Shown: one piece after another, positions 30,994-40,604 of the stretch
Numbering within the stretch: position 1 is the stretch's first letter
Layout: each line of letters begins with the position of its first letter
Assembly: GCA_050872785.1 (NCBI GenBank)
Contig: JBNMHO010000001.1
Location: forward strand, 62,001-126,000
From: UBA7862 sp050872785
GTDB taxonomy: Bacteria; Bacillota; Clostridia; Christensenellales; UBA1242
Reading direction: 5' to 3'
Length of the DNA: 64,000 nt
Notes under the pieces: model-generated
The model's input: only the letters and a program-made list of their open reading frames with translations
Told to the model about the DNA's origin: nothing
Databases searched by the model: none
Program-made: the position numbers and the translations under genes

Positions 30994-31291
30994 ATCTTCC
31001 CTCGCCATGTTTATTGACACTTTGAGGATATTTAATCAATATTTATTACTTTGTTTTTTAAAATAGGCAAAAACTAAAAAGGGCTTCTCACGCATACTAT
31101 ACGTCTTTAAATTATTTCATTATCAACATATTCAGAAATAGATAAAACATATATTGCTTTTGTAGCAAACAGAGTCGCATATTATACCGTCTTTGTAATT
31201 ATTACAAGTAAATACATTTTCGACCGATTGGTTTTATGAAGTTGGATTTGATAAAAACTTAACACATTTTACTATTCTTAGTCAATATATT
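30994..31291. other. Intergenic region without a gene
   Basis: About 300 AT-rich bases between the 166-residue gene and the flippase terminator. I see no convincing ORF, tRNA or leader RNA. A weak TTGATT-N17-CAATAA could serve the 166-residue gene. Confidence 0.4.
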
Positions 31292-31320
31292 AAAAAGCCC
31301 GACCGAATGGTCAGGTTTTT
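31292..31320 (-). terminator. Terminator of the flippase-like gene
   Basis: On minus, CC-T-GACC / GGTC-G-GG with a 4-base loop (ATTC), then GCTTTTTA. It lies about 65 bases past the stop at 31386 and is usable in both directions. Confidence 0.7.
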
Positions 31321-31385
31321 TAAATGTATAGTATTTATCAGTGTTTTAGCCGATTTTTGTGTCGCACGATAGGTCGAAAATAAGT

Positions 31386-32771
31386 TTATTTTTGAGCCTT
31401 TGCTTTAATTTCCGCCTTGATTTTTCTTCTTTCACGCACTGGGATAGTCCAATACTCTTTGTTCTTCTCCAGCCTTTTGTCACCGATTGCAATGTCATAC
31501 ACAAGAATAAATGTGCCTTGAAGAATGAAGATATAGTAAGTGAAGAAACGCCAAATCAAGAGCGCCCAAACTTGAACACCAGTTCCAAGCCCAGCGGCGA
31601 TGAATAGTGAGGAGAAGAAGGTTGTAAATGAAAGGTCAGCTGTTCCTGTTCCCATTGGAATTGGATTGAATGCCGATGACATATCAATCATAACTGCAAT
31701 GGTTACAATTTCAACCCACATTTCTGGATGCCAGCCAGCAAATGCACTGTAAAGGAAGAAAGGCATACTATAATTTATTGCATAGAACGCAAGTGAGCCA
31801 AACAGCGACACGAACAGCACCCATGGCGACCTGCTATATTGTTTTGTTGTGGTCTGCCAAATGTTGACAGTTCGCATAACGCTTCTAAATGATTTTTTGT
31901 AATCTTTTATAATTCTGAATTTGCCAATATGAATTTTGCTAAGTAATTTAAGTATTCCAACAACAACGCTTGCCCCAAATCTTTTGTTAAGAGAAATAAG
32001 TAAAATTGTTACAATGACCACGGCAAGCACTGCGTATCCAATCCATGTAAAGGTTGTCGCAACGCCGCCCGCCACGGAGGAAATGTTTTGCGTCCCTCCA
32101 GTAATTAGGTTTCGCATAAGGAAAAATGTCACCCAGAGGAAGAATATTATTTGAGAAAAAATGTATTTGCCCATTGCAATAGACACGCCCTCGCCAACTT
32201 TTATGCCATATTTGGACATATAAAGAATTTGGAAAGGTTGACCGCCTGTGCTAAGAGGAGTTATAACGTCATAAAATCTGCCAAGCCCAGCAACTTTATA
32301 TCCCAGTCCGGGTCTAAAAACTTTTGTCGTATTGGTTATAAGACAACTTGTTCTTATTTGTTCAAGCAACATTCCCACTGCCACGCAGCCAAACGCCGCA
32401 AAAATAAACCACAAATTTGCATTTTGAATTTCTGAAAGCGACTCCAGTGGATTCTGCTCTTTTGAAAGTTGAATCCCAAGAACAATGGCAATGACGGCAA
32501 TGTTAAGTGCAAAATACAGGAAATTTAATAATTTTTTCTTCTTTTTTGCCTTAGGCGAGTCGTCTTTTTTTGGCAAATTACCATATTCAATGGCTGCTTC
32601 CTCACGAGAACTCATAGGATTTTTTGGGGGACTTATTGTGTAAACATCGTTCACAGAAACGCTTGCCCCATAGTTTGCAACAACTCGTGCCAGTTTTCCA
32701 CGCCTAAAATAGGCTGTTTTTAGTGTAGGAGAAATTTCTCTCCTAGGCTTAGTCTTTGTTTTCGTGGACAT
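31386..32771 (-). CDS. LPG-synthase-TM/AglD-like integral membrane protein (UPF0104)
   Basis: 461 residues. The first ~95 are hydrophilic and Lys-rich (ending KAKKKKKLL). Eight or so hydrophobic segments follow, in the pattern of the lysylphosphatidylglycerol synthase TM family (PF03706), including the family-typical GRFYDVITPLSTGGQPFQ and FNPIPMGTGTADLSF. In MprF this domain flips or synthesises lipids; stand-alone members are of uncertain activity, often near glycosyltransferases. The C-terminus is a basic tail. I chose ATG 32771 because AGAGGATAAG precedes it; a longer frame reaches 32819. It is flanked by hairpins on both sides and so probably transcribed alone. Confidence 0.85.
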   Translation of the reverse strand: MSTKTKTKPRREISPTLKTAYFRRGKLARVVANYGASVSVNDVYTISPPKNPMSSREEAAIEYGNLPKKDDSPKAKKKKKLLNFLYFALNIAVIAIVLGIQLSKEQNPLESLSEIQNANLWFIFAAFGCVAVGMLLEQIRTSCLITNTTKVFRPGLGYKVAGLGRFYDVITPLSTGGQPFQILYMSKYGIKVGEGVSIAMGKYIFSQIIFFLWVTFFLMRNLITGGTQNISSVAGGVATTFTWIGYAVLAVVIVTILLISLNKRFGASVVVGILKLLSKIHIGKFRIIKDYKKSFRSVMRTVNIWQTTTKQYSRSPWVLFVSLFGSLAFYAINYSMPFFLYSAFAGWHPEMWVEIVTIAVMIDMSSAFNPIPMGTGTADLSFTTFFSSLFIAAGLGTGVQVWALLIWRFFTYYIFILQGTFILVYDIAIGDKRLEKNKEYWTIPVRERRKIKAEIKAKAQK

Positions 32772-32924
32772 CTTATCCTCTTTTATACATATTTCGCTTT
32801 TGCGATCTTCTTTTCTCAATATCTATATTACTTTTAAATTTAATGCTACATCACAATTTTTTATAACAATTTTGCCACTTTTTTTAAAAATTTAAGCGAA
32901 TTTTACTATCTTATAAAGTTGCAA

Positions 32925-32956
32925 ATGACTTGCCGGGAAAATCCGTAGCAAGTCAT
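32925..32956 (-). terminator. Hairpin after the PrsA-like gene
   Basis: ATGACTTGC / GCAAGTCAT with an inner CGG/CCG pairing, directly downstream of the stop at 32973. The T run is strong on plus but weak on minus, so it may be a partial terminator for the minus-strand gene. Confidence 0.5.
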
Positions 32957-32972
32957 AGTTTTTTAGATTTCA

Positions 32973-34790
32973 TTAGAACAAATCACTGAAGTTTGCTGTG
33001 ACATATTCAAGGCTATTTCCGCCCTTAAGAGTTGTCAAAAGGTCTGCTTGATATGTTGTATAATTGTCGCTAGCAACAAGGTCATAGAAATATTCAAAAG
33101 TTGTTTCGTTATAGGAAATTGAAGTTTTTACTTCAAGTTTGTCAAACACATTGCTTGTTGTCAGTGAGTCAAGTTCTTCTTTTGTGTTAAAGATATTTTC
33201 AAGCGTGCCAGTGCATAAAACAATATGAGCGCCTGTGTAGTTTGAGTCGTTGTTATATGCCATGCCAACAGAGCCTACGCCTTCTTCATAAAGTTCTCTT
33301 GAAACTTTTGTAAAGTCTTCCACCATGCTTGAAGTGTTTGTTGCGCCAACAACATAATCAAATTTAGCGTTTATAATTCCGCTATCAACATTATATTTGT
33401 AAAGATATTCGTTAAAAGCTTCAACTTTTTCTTCGATTGTGATTTTGGAATTTACTGCTTGTTCAACTCTTGATAGAAGTTCTCTGAATGTAATATAGAC
33501 CTTTTCGCCATTTTCATCCAAAACATCATAACCTTCTGCGTCACGTTCATATGCTTTTGCTTCATAAATAATGTTGTTTATTGCAGTTTTTCTTTGTGCT
33601 TCTGTAAGATATGAAGTATCTGCCTCAATTTCTTTAATCTTATCGCTTTCTTCGGTTGTAAGTTTGATGAGAATATGTGTAACTGTAATCATTTTTTCAG
33701 CGTCGCTGTCACCATAATACACATAATTTCCTCTGTTTGAAGTGTTGGCAAGTGATGAAAGGTATGAATTCTTCTTGTCTGTTGCAGTTGATTTTTCATA
33801 ACTATCTTTTGCCAAGTCATATGCAGTGTAGTTTTTGTTGTAAACTTTTTTGTATTCGTCAACGACTTTAAGCAACATTTCGTCAGTCATAACATAACGG
33901 GTTTCACCATCAATGTCAGTTGCCACAAAGCCGCTTCTATTTTTAATAAATTCTTGGAATTTTGTGAGTTTTCTTGATGTGATGTTGCTTGTAACAAGTC
34001 TGTCAACTTCTCTTTCAAAAACTGCTTTTGTTGTCATATCGCTGTAGCCATAGTTCTTTTGAGAAGATTTAAGAGCAGAAATATATTTTGTCCAAACAAG
34101 TTTTTTGTAATCGTTTTTGTTAGCACGAATACGGGTTTGATAATTGTAAGTTTTAGCATATTCACGAGCAAGGGTTTCAGAAGTCAAATTGTCTGCAATA
34201 TCTGGATGTTCAATAGTTTTTTCTTCTTTAACTTTAACAACTTTGCCGTCATCTGTTTTTTCAAACTTTGTTTCATATTGTGATTGTGGAGAATAAGTTA
34301 CAGAACCTTTGTCCTCTTCATCAAACTCAGAAACAGTAAGTCCAAGTTCCTTTCTTGCTTCCGTCCTATAAATTGCAAGAGTGCTGTCAATATATTCCCA
34401 AACTTCGCCAACGATATGTTGATAATCTTCTGCGTCAAGTTCCAAGTCTGCGTAAGTTGCGTCATAGTTCTCGTCACTTGGGTCAAGTTTAGATTTTGCA
34501 ACAAGGTCATCAATATTTTTTAGCAAGAACTTTTGGTCAACAAGGTCAGAAGCCGTTTGCTTCAAAGCCCCTTCTCTTGAAAGCCCGCCATATTGCGAAG
34601 ATGTGTAATAATATCCCCATGAATTGTAAGCGGTTATAAGTTCTTCCCTAGTTATTGACACGCTGCCACAAGTTGCCACAGTGGATGACAATGCAGCATA
34701 ATTGTTTGTGTCAAAAAGGTTGCAGCCTGTGAGAAGGACACAAATTGATGCAAATATAAATACAAATAAAGTAGCAAGTTTCTTTTTCAC
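32973..34790 (-). CDS. PrsA/SurA-like foldase lipoprotein
   Basis: 605 residues with a lipoprotein signal ending LLTGC (Cys23). A SurA_N-like helical region follows (CGSVSITREELITAY..., about residues 35-90), then a long helical, charged middle. A weak PpiC-type rotamase signature begins at VTHILIKL (about residue 365), which corresponds to the SHILV of parvulins. The rotamase part is interrupted and divergent, so isomerase activity is uncertain while a chaperone role for exported proteins is likely. I start at GTG 34790, which has TTGGAG 9 bases upstream and gives a clean signal peptide; a frame from 34826 would add 12 residues before the MKK-like start. The gene lies directly downstream of mfd, a common clostridial order, with its own promoter. 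Confidence 0.8.
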   Translation of the reverse strand: MKKKLATLFVFIFASICVLLTGCNLFDTNNYAALSSTVATCGSVSITREELITAYNSWGYYYTSSQYGGLSREGALKQTASDLVDQKFLLKNIDDLVAKSKLDPSDENYDATYADLELDAEDYQHIVGEVWEYIDSTLAIYRTEARKELGLTVSEFDEEDKGSVTYSPQSQYETKFEKTDDGKVVKVKEEKTIEHPDIADNLTSETLAREYAKTYNYQTRIRANKNDYKKLVWTKYISALKSSQKNYGYSDMTTKAVFEREVDRLVTSNITSRKLTKFQEFIKNRSGFVATDIDGETRYVMTDEMLLKVVDEYKKVYNKNYTAYDLAKDSYEKSTATDKKNSYLSSLANTSNRGNYVYYGDSDAEKMITVTHILIKLTTEESDKIKEIEADTSYLTEAQRKTAINNIIYEAKAYERDAEGYDVLDENGEKVYITFRELLSRVEQAVNSKITIEEKVEAFNEYLYKYNVDSGIINAKFDYVVGATNTSSMVEDFTKVSRELYEEGVGSVGMAYNNDSNYTGAHIVLCTGTLENIFNTKEELDSLTTSNVFDKLEVKTSISYNETTFEYFYDLVASDNYTTYQADLLTTLKGGNSLEYVTANFSDLF

Positions 34791-34831
34791 AATAAAATTC
34801 TCCAATATAAATTGCCTATAAGACAAGAACT

Positions 34832-34860
34832 ATTATATATCATTCTAAAACTAAAAGCAA
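34832..34860 (-). promoter_or_regulatory. Sigma-A promoter of the PrsA-like gene
   Basis: On minus, TTGCTT (34860-34855), 17 bases and TATAAT (34837-34832), 42 bases before the GTG start. It uses the same hexamers and spacing as the promoter at 59684-59712. Confidence 0.7.
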
Positions 34861-34929
34861 TCTTTTATTCAAAACTTTTTATCTCTCACCCGCAATTTTT
34901 GCCAAGAATAGCAAAATCTATTACACAAA

Positions 34930-37900
34930 TTATGCTTGTTCCGTCACTTTGCCACAATTTTGCAAAAATTTGATAAGAATTTTTTGACTTTCCTCAACAT
35001 TATTTCCTCTTTTAAGCGTAATAATTGCCTTTGTGTCGCCTTGAACAAAGTCGGCATGAGGGGCAGATAAATATTTTGCAAGGTCATTTTGAATGTCGTC
35101 ATAAAACACAACTTGTGAAGCGAAGTTGTTAAGCGTAATTCTTCTTATGCCAATTTTTTGAGCAAGATTTTTGATAAGCCCCACAGTGCAGAGTTGTTTG
35201 ACGGAGTTTGGAACAACGCCATAAGCATTTGAAATTTCTTCCAAAAGGTCGTTATATTCTTTCTCGCTTGAAAGCCTGCTGATTTTTGAATAAAGTGAAA
35301 TTCTAGACTCGTTTGACGGAATAAAGCTTTCTGGCACAAAGGCTTGAAGTGAGATGTCAATTTTAACTTCTCTTAATTCTTCAACTTGTTCACCTTTAAG
35401 TTCGCCCACTGCCTCACGAAGAAGTTTTACAAACATATCATATCCCACTTGTTGCATATGTCCGTGTTGCGTTCTGCCCAAAATATCTCCCGCACCTCTT
35501 ATTTCGAGGTCACGAATGGCAATTTTGCTGCCACTGCCAAAGTCACTAAATTCCACCAAAGCGTCAAGTCTTTTGTATGCGTCTTGTGACAAAATTTTGT
35601 TGCTAGCAAAACTGAAATAAGCATATGCTTCAATGTCGCTTCGCCCAATTCTGCCACGCAGTTGATAGAGTTGACTTAACCCCAATTTGTCACTATCCAC
35701 AACAAAAAGGGTGTTTGCCATTGGAAGGTCAATGCCGTTTTCAATAAGCACCGTGCTAATTAAAATTTGAGTGTTGTGCGAATATAGGTCATAAATTGCT
35801 TGTTCAAGTTCTTTGCTTGACATTTGTCCATGTGCAAAGCCAATTTTTGCTTCTGGAAGAAGATTTTGCACATGACGATAGAAGTTTGTAATCGTTTCCA
35901 CCCTGTTATAAACAATAAGCACTTGCCCGCCACGAGCCAGTTCTTTTTCGCAAGCGGAAACAAGCAAGTTGTCCGAATAGTCAATCACAGCAGTTTGTAT
36001 CATCTTCCTTCGCTTTGGTGGAGAGTTTAAGTAGCTTACATCTCTTATGCCACTGAGTGACATATAAAGCGTTCTTGGGATAGGAGTCGCAGAAAGTGTC
36101 AAAACATCAACATTTTTCTTAATATTTTTTAGTTTGTCCTTGTCTTCGACCCCAAATCTTTGCTCTTCATCAATGACAAGAAGCCCCAAATCCTTAAACT
36201 TAACATCTTTGCTAAGAAGCCTGTGCGTGCCACAAATAAGGTCTATTTTGCCGTCTGCCAAGTCACGCAAAATTTGTTCTTGTTCTTTTTTGGTCTTAAA
36301 TCTGTTTAAAACCGCCACCCGCACCATAAAGTCTTTCATTCTGGAAGTTGCCGTTGCAAAATGTTGCTCACTCAAAATAGTAGTTGGGCAAACAAAAGCC
36401 ACTTGCTTTCCCTCTTGAATGGCCTTAAACGCCGCAACAAGAGCCACTTCTGTTTTGCCAAAACCCACATCGCCGCAAATAAGCCTGTCCATAATTTGCC
36501 CCGTTTCCATATCGTGCTTTATGTCCGAAATTGCAAGAAGTTGGTCGGGCGTGTAGTCATATTGAAAAGCGTCTTCAAACTCTTTTTGAAGATAACTGTC
36601 TTTTGGATAAACATATCCCTTCGAGTTCATTCTCTCGGAATAAACTTTAAGCAAATCAAATGTTGCTTTCTTAATTGACGACTTAACTTTTTGTTTTATC
36701 TTAAAAAACTCTGTCCCGCCAATTTTGTTGCACTTTGGCTCCGCTTCCCCCACAAAGCCGCTAAGCATGTCTGCATTTTCACTTGGCAAATAAAGCAAAT
36801 CGCCGTCCTTATACCCAATTATAATATAATCTCGCTCAGCACTTGAAATTTTCATTCGCTTTATGCCAACGCATTTCCCCACGCCATGCACTTCATGAAC
36901 AACATATTCGCCCACTTTTGGCAAAAACTTTGGCGCATTTTCAACAATCTTATTTTGTTTTACAACTTGATGTCCGACCAAATCTTTTGACCCTAAAACA
37001 AATAGCCTCTCCATTTCAAAATTTGCTGAAAGCCAAATATTTTCGTTTAGAAAAAATACTCCCTCACCCAAAGCCTCGTCAAGTTTTTTTATCTCAAAGC
37101 AAGGCAGCGAAACTTCCTCAAATAGTCCCCGCAGTCTGTTTCTTGTAGCGGAATCTTTTGTGGCGATTACAATACTCCAATGATTTTTCACAAGGTTTAA
37201 AACATTTGCCCTAAGGTCAATAAACTTGCCCACATATCTTGTAACAGCCGGACAAACAAAGTTCTCAATTCTCTCACTTTCAAAAATTTTATTTTGCGAC
37301 ACAAGCCTGGAAAAGGCCACTCGCCTAAAATTACTTGCTTTTGCTAAGACATCTTTTTTGTCAAAATAAAACTCCATTTGCTTTGGCAAAAATTCACCCT
37401 TTAGGGATAAGTCCAAAAAGGAGTTTGTGTTTTCGTCCCCCACAACAGAAATTCTATCCATAATAAGTTTTGGCTCGTCAAAAAATATTGTTGCGTCTTG
37501 TGGAAGATAGTCAAAAACGCTTGCTCCAAAATATTTTGCAAAAGGAAGAAAAAATGTGCTTGAAACATTAAGCCCTGTGTCAAACGCCTCAAGTTGTGCA
37601 TTTGTCACTTCACTTAGTCTAAGCATGCTGCTATCGGACAATTTTAGCCTTGCCATATCCTTTGTAACTTGTGAAGATATGTCTTCAAAATAGTCTTTAT
37701 CCACAAGCGAGCAAAAGCCAATTTCCACCTTGCTTTGAGGTTTAAGCAACTTAAAAGTCACCGGGTCAAATTGATTTATCTCTTCAATTTCATTGTCAAA
37801 AAAACTTAACCTACATGCCGTGTCGCTCCCCAATGGAAAAATGTCCACAATGTCGCCTCGCACGGCAAACTCACTTTCCGATGACACCATTTCGGCTCTG

Positions 37901-38337
37901 ACATAACCCATTTTGCAAAGCATTTTTATAAGGTCGTCAATCTCAATTTCTTGACCTTTTTTAAGTTTTAAAATATGTTCCAAAACATATTGTTTTTGGG
38001 GCAATTTTTGAAACAAAAAATCCGATGTCACAACGATATTATCAAACCCTCCTGTTGCGAGAATTCTTAAATTGTTGCAAAAATCTTTGAAATTTTGAGA
38101 GTTTCTTTCGGCAAAAGAAATTATTTGAGGAAGTTTTCCAGCAAAGCTTACAACCCTCCCTCCTAAGGCTTTAAGATTTAAAACAAAATTGTCCATTGCA
38201 TCACGATTTGACACAACAATTAAATTTTTCCCGCCAAAAAGATAAGGCAAAAGTGTTTTTTCACCGTCATTCAATCCACTTATTGTGGCAGTTTTATACT
38301 CCTTTATTCCCGCAATCTTTGCCTTTAATCTTTCCAT
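34930..38337 (-). CDS. mfd: Transcription-repair coupling factor Mfd
   Basis: About 1,135 residues, the normal length. The N-terminal UvrB-like module (YVRAEMVSSESEFAVRGDIVDIFP) is followed by the RNA-polymerase-interacting domain (YVVHEVHGVGKCVGI, about residue 480). The RecG-like translocase comes next, with Walker A GDVGFGKTE (about 622), DEEQ, TLSATPIPRTL and QLYQLRGRIGRSD, and then the TRCF C-terminal domain. Mfd removes RNA polymerase stalled at lesions and recruits UvrA. I use ATG 38337, with GGGG 6 bases before it; a TTG at 38349 is the alternative. It lies 60-75 bases after pth, as in Bacillus. Confidence 0.97.
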   Translation of the reverse strand: MERLKAKIAGIKEYKTATISGLNDGEKTLLPYLFGGKNLIVVSNRDAMDNFVLNLKALGGRVVSFAGKLPQIISFAERNSQNFKDFCNNLRILATGGFDNIVVTSDFLFQKLPQKQYVLEHILKLKKGQEIEIDDLIKMLCKMGYVRAEMVSSESEFAVRGDIVDIFPLGSDTACRLSFFDNEIEEINQFDPVTFKLLKPQSKVEIGFCSLVDKDYFEDISSQVTKDMARLKLSDSSMLRLSEVTNAQLEAFDTGLNVSSTFFLPFAKYFGASVFDYLPQDATIFFDEPKLIMDRISVVGDENTNSFLDLSLKGEFLPKQMEFYFDKKDVLAKASNFRRVAFSRLVSQNKIFESERIENFVCPAVTRYVGKFIDLRANVLNLVKNHWSIVIATKDSATRNRLRGLFEEVSLPCFEIKKLDEALGEGVFFLNENIWLSANFEMERLFVLGSKDLVGHQVVKQNKIVENAPKFLPKVGEYVVHEVHGVGKCVGIKRMKISSAERDYIIIGYKDGDLLYLPSENADMLSGFVGEAEPKCNKIGGTEFFKIKQKVKSSIKKATFDLLKVYSERMNSKGYVYPKDSYLQKEFEDAFQYDYTPDQLLAISDIKHDMETGQIMDRLICGDVGFGKTEVALVAAFKAIQEGKQVAFVCPTTILSEQHFATATSRMKDFMVRVAVLNRFKTKKEQEQILRDLADGKIDLICGTHRLLSKDVKFKDLGLLVIDEEQRFGVEDKDKLKNIKKNVDVLTLSATPIPRTLYMSLSGIRDVSYLNSPPKRRKMIQTAVIDYSDNLLVSACEKELARGGQVLIVYNRVETITNFYRHVQNLLPEAKIGFAHGQMSSKELEQAIYDLYSHNTQILISTVLIENGIDLPMANTLFVVDSDKLGLSQLYQLRGRIGRSDIEAYAYFSFASNKILSQDAYKRLDALVEFSDFGSGSKIAIRDLEIRGAGDILGRTQHGHMQQVGYDMFVKLLREAVGELKGEQVEELREVKIDISLQAFVPESFIPSNESRISLYSKISRLSSEKEYNDLLEEISNAYGVVPNSVKQLCTVGLIKNLAQKIGIRRITLNNFASQVVFYDDIQNDLAKYLSAPHADFVQGDTKAIITLKRGNNVEESQKILIKFLQNCGKVTEQA

Positions 38338-38410
38338 TTTATTCCCCAAAACATCACATGCAGTGTTTTATTTTTCTCTTGTAATTACTTTCTTTAATTC
38401 AATTCATTTG

Positions 38411-38944
38411 CTAATTTTTTGAAGAAGTTGCAAAACTCAAAAATTTTTCAATTCCTTCGTCAATGGCAGTGTTTATTTTGCTCATACTCTCTTCGTCAAT
38501 TTTGCTTAAAACATAATCTTTCAAATCCATGCTCTTGTCGTTTCCAGCACCAATTTTTATTCTCCTAAAGCCTTCACTGCCTAGTTCCCAAACTATGTTT
38601 TTAAGTCCATTATGTGTGCCACCGCTTCCATGTTCTTTAAATCTCGCCACACCTTTTTCAAGGTCAATGTCGTCACAAAAAACAAAAATATCTTCGGGCG
38701 AAACTTTGTAGAATTTTGCAAAACTTTTCACCGCTTGTCCAGACAAATTCATGTATGTAAGCGGCTTAACAATAAGGACAATTTCATTTCCCAATTTTCC
38801 CGAGCCATAAAGCGAATTAAACTTGCCTTTATTGACACTTATGCCAAGCCTTCCCGCTAGTCTGTCCACCGCCATAAAGCCAATGTTATGATATGTCCCC
38901 TCATATTCTTTCCCAGGGTTTCCTAGCCCAACAACAATTTTCAT
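38411..38944 (-). CDS. pth: Peptidyl-tRNA hydrolase
   Basis: 177 residues, slightly short but complete. The family signature is present: GLGNPG near the start, the catalytic His in YHNIGF (about residue 20), YMNLSG (about 66), the CDDIDL Asp (about 91) and HNGLK (about 112). It recycles peptidyl-tRNA dropped from ribosomes. GGAAGG lies just before the ATG. It sits between the GlmU-like gene and mfd, the same neighbourhood as in B. subtilis (gcaD-prs-ctc-pth-fin-mfd), but without prs and ctc. Confidence 0.97.
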   Translation of the reverse strand: MKIVVGLGNPGKEYEGTYHNIGFMAVDRLAGRLGISVNKGKFNSLYGSGKLGNEIVLIVKPLTYMNLSGQAVKSFAKFYKVSPEDIFVFCDDIDLEKGVARFKEHGSGGTHNGLKNIVWELGSEGFRRIKIGAGNDKSMDLKDYVLSKIDEESMSKINTAIDEGIEKFLSFATSSKN

Positions 38945-38969
38945 TTTTTTCCTTCCTTTTTTTAATTTT

Positions 38970-39773
38970 CTAATCAGAAATCATTGAAATGAATGGTCCC
39001 AATTTTGTAGATTTCTTTAACTTTGCGTTTTTCAAATAGCAAGACAAAATGTCACAATTTTCACCAATCAATGAATTTGAAATTATATTATTTTCATGCA
39101 AAACTGTTCCCGTTTTTACAAGGCTGTGACCTTTTATAACATTGCCGCCAAAGATTGTAACGCACTTTTCTATTTGGGCAACAAAGTCAATGTAAGTTGA
39201 ATGTGGGAACAAGATGTTCACACCTTTTCTTTGCAAGTCAGATACAATTCTATCTCGCAAAACCTCCCTTGCCACGGACAATGTTTTGTTATCGAAAACG
39301 GCATAAAAACTTTCTTTTGGGAAGAAGTTTGCTTCGCTTGTAATTTCAAATTTATTTTGCCTTGCCGACTTAACTTTAAACACTCCCCCTCGTGGCAATT
39401 TGCAATAATCAAGCGACTTTGTTGTGGCATATTCCACAGCGTCATTTACTTGTGTGCATTGCAAAAGTGGAGTGTCTGCATATAGGACAACAATATAGTC
39501 GTCCTTGTCCTTTGCAAAAGGCAATGCAACATCCAATATGTTTTGATTTTTCATAATTTTTGCCACATGGACTCTGCTTTTTTCAAAATCTCTACACGCC
39601 ACATCTCTCACCCATTCAAGGCTTGTAAGTCCCATTAAATCTTGCTTTTCAATTTCCAAAAACTTTTCCGTTTCAAGAATAACAACTCTAACATTATGTT
39701 CCTTTGGAGCCTCGAATTCGAACTCCGTCAAAACATCACTTTCAAGCACAAATTCTTCCATTTTCTCCCCCAT
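38970..39773 (-). CDS. Truncated, divergent GlmU-like protein
   Basis: 267 residues against about 455 for GlmU. It keeps recognisable GlmU parts: YIVVLYADTPLL (the sugar-nucleotide binding loop, about residue 99), a transition resembling R-x-I...GVNILFPHSTYID (about 170-195), and a few left-handed beta-helix turns (GGNVIKGHSLV, ISNSLIGENCDI) ending at LGPFISM. The N-terminal uridylyltransferase signature LAAGxGTRM is missing, part of the catalytic domain is deleted, and the chain stops where the acetyltransferase active site would begin. The start may be ATG 39773, two bases after the tadA stop, or ATG 39761 with GGGGGAG before it. The place between tadA and pth is the usual glmU (gcaD) neighbourhood. 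It is probably not a working bifunctional GlmU; a regulatory or structural remnant is possible. Confidence 0.7.
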   Translation of the reverse strand: MGEKMEEFVLESDVLTEFEFEAPKEHNVRVVILETEKFLEIEKQDLMGLTSLEWVRDVACRDFEKSRVHVAKIMKNQNILDVALPFAKDKDDYIVVLYADTPLLQCTQVNDAVEYATTKSLDYCKLPRGGVFKVKSARQNKFEITSEANFFPKESFYAVFDNKTLSVAREVLRDRIVSDLQRKGVNILFPHSTYIDFVAQIEKCVTIFGGNVIKGHSLVKTGTVLHENNIISNSLIGENCDILSCYLKNAKLKKSTKLGPFISMISD

Positions 39774-39775
39774 TC

Positions 39776-40543
39776 TTACAAGATATATTTTCCCGTTTTT
39801 GTAATAAGTTTACACCCCGAACAAAATGAATTTTTTGCAAATTGCAACAATTCATCTTCACTCACCTCGTCCCCCAAAACAAGCACACTTTCTGTTTTTG
39901 CTCGGATAATTGCCAAAACTATATTGCCCTTTGAACTTGTCACAACGCAAGGATAAATTTCCCCGTCAATTTTACATTCCCTTTGGACGATATTTGATGA
40001 ATTTTTTTTAATTTTATCCACAATATTATCTTTAATTGTGGACAAGTTTTGTGGCAAAAGTTCAGCAAAATTTCCTATAAGTTTTATCAACTTATTTCGC
40101 TTTCTTGCTTGTGTAAAGAACTTCTGCAAAAGGGCTTCGCACTCGTCTGCCATAACGCCGCCTCTGACAGTGGACAAATGTTCAAAATCTGGGTCGGAAA
40201 AGAAGTTATGTTTGCTGCCTGCACAGCCATAATTTTTATCCTTTGCCCCGAAAACTACATCCTTTAGTCTTGCCCCAGAAATTGCCCCCGCACACATTGG
40301 ACAAGGCTCAAGTGTAACATAAATTTCACAACCGTCAAGACGAAATGATTTTAGTTTTTTGCAGGCTTTGTCAATCGCCAAAATTTCCGCATGATAAAGA
40401 GCGTTTTGCTTGGCTTCTCGCATATTTCTTGCACGAGCGACTACTTGACCATTTTTGACAATCACCGCCCCCACTGGCACCTCACCTTCCTCATATGCCT
40501 TTTGTGCCTCTTTCAGAGCCATTTTCATAAACTTTATGTCCAT
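39776..40543 (-). CDS. tadA: tRNA-specific adenosine deaminase TadA with a C-terminal extension
   Basis: 255 residues. Residues 1-150 are a complete TadA: the zinc/catalytic motif HAE (about residue 52) and PCPMC (about 81-85), with VPVGAVIV before. It converts A34 to inosine in tRNA-Arg. The remaining ~100 residues (from about IGNFAELL on) form an extra domain absent from usual TadA proteins, ending in a CSGC pair followed by KLITKTGKYIL. No Shine-Dalgarno precedes the ATG; a good promoter ends 6 bases upstream, so a leaderless mRNA is likely. The downstream GlmU-like gene begins 2 bases after the stop, so they form an operon continuing into pth. Confidence 0.92.
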   Translation of the reverse strand: MDIKFMKMALKEAQKAYEEGEVPVGAVIVKNGQVVARARNMREAKQNALYHAEILAIDKACKKLKSFRLDGCEIYVTLEPCPMCAGAISGARLKDVVFGAKDKNYGCAGSKHNFFSDPDFEHLSTVRGGVMADECEALLQKFFTQARKRNKLIKLIGNFAELLPQNLSTIKDNIVDKIKKNSSNIVQRECKIDGEIYPCVVTSSKGNIVLAIIRAKTESVLVLGDEVSEDELLQFAKNSFCSGCKLITKTGKYIL

Positions 40544-40549
40544 GCAAAT

Positions 40550-40578
40550 ATTTTATCACACAAAAAAGATATAATCAA
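40550..40578 (-). promoter_or_regulatory. Promoter of tadA, probably giving a leaderless mRNA
   Basis: On minus, TTGATT (40578-40573), 17 bases, then TAAAAT (40555-40550) preceded by TG one base upstream (extended -10). Only 6 bases separate the -10 from the ATG at 40543, and there is no Shine-Dalgarno. Confidence 0.65.
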
Positions 40579-40604
40579 GTTTTGGTGACAACAGTTGCAA
40601 AAAA

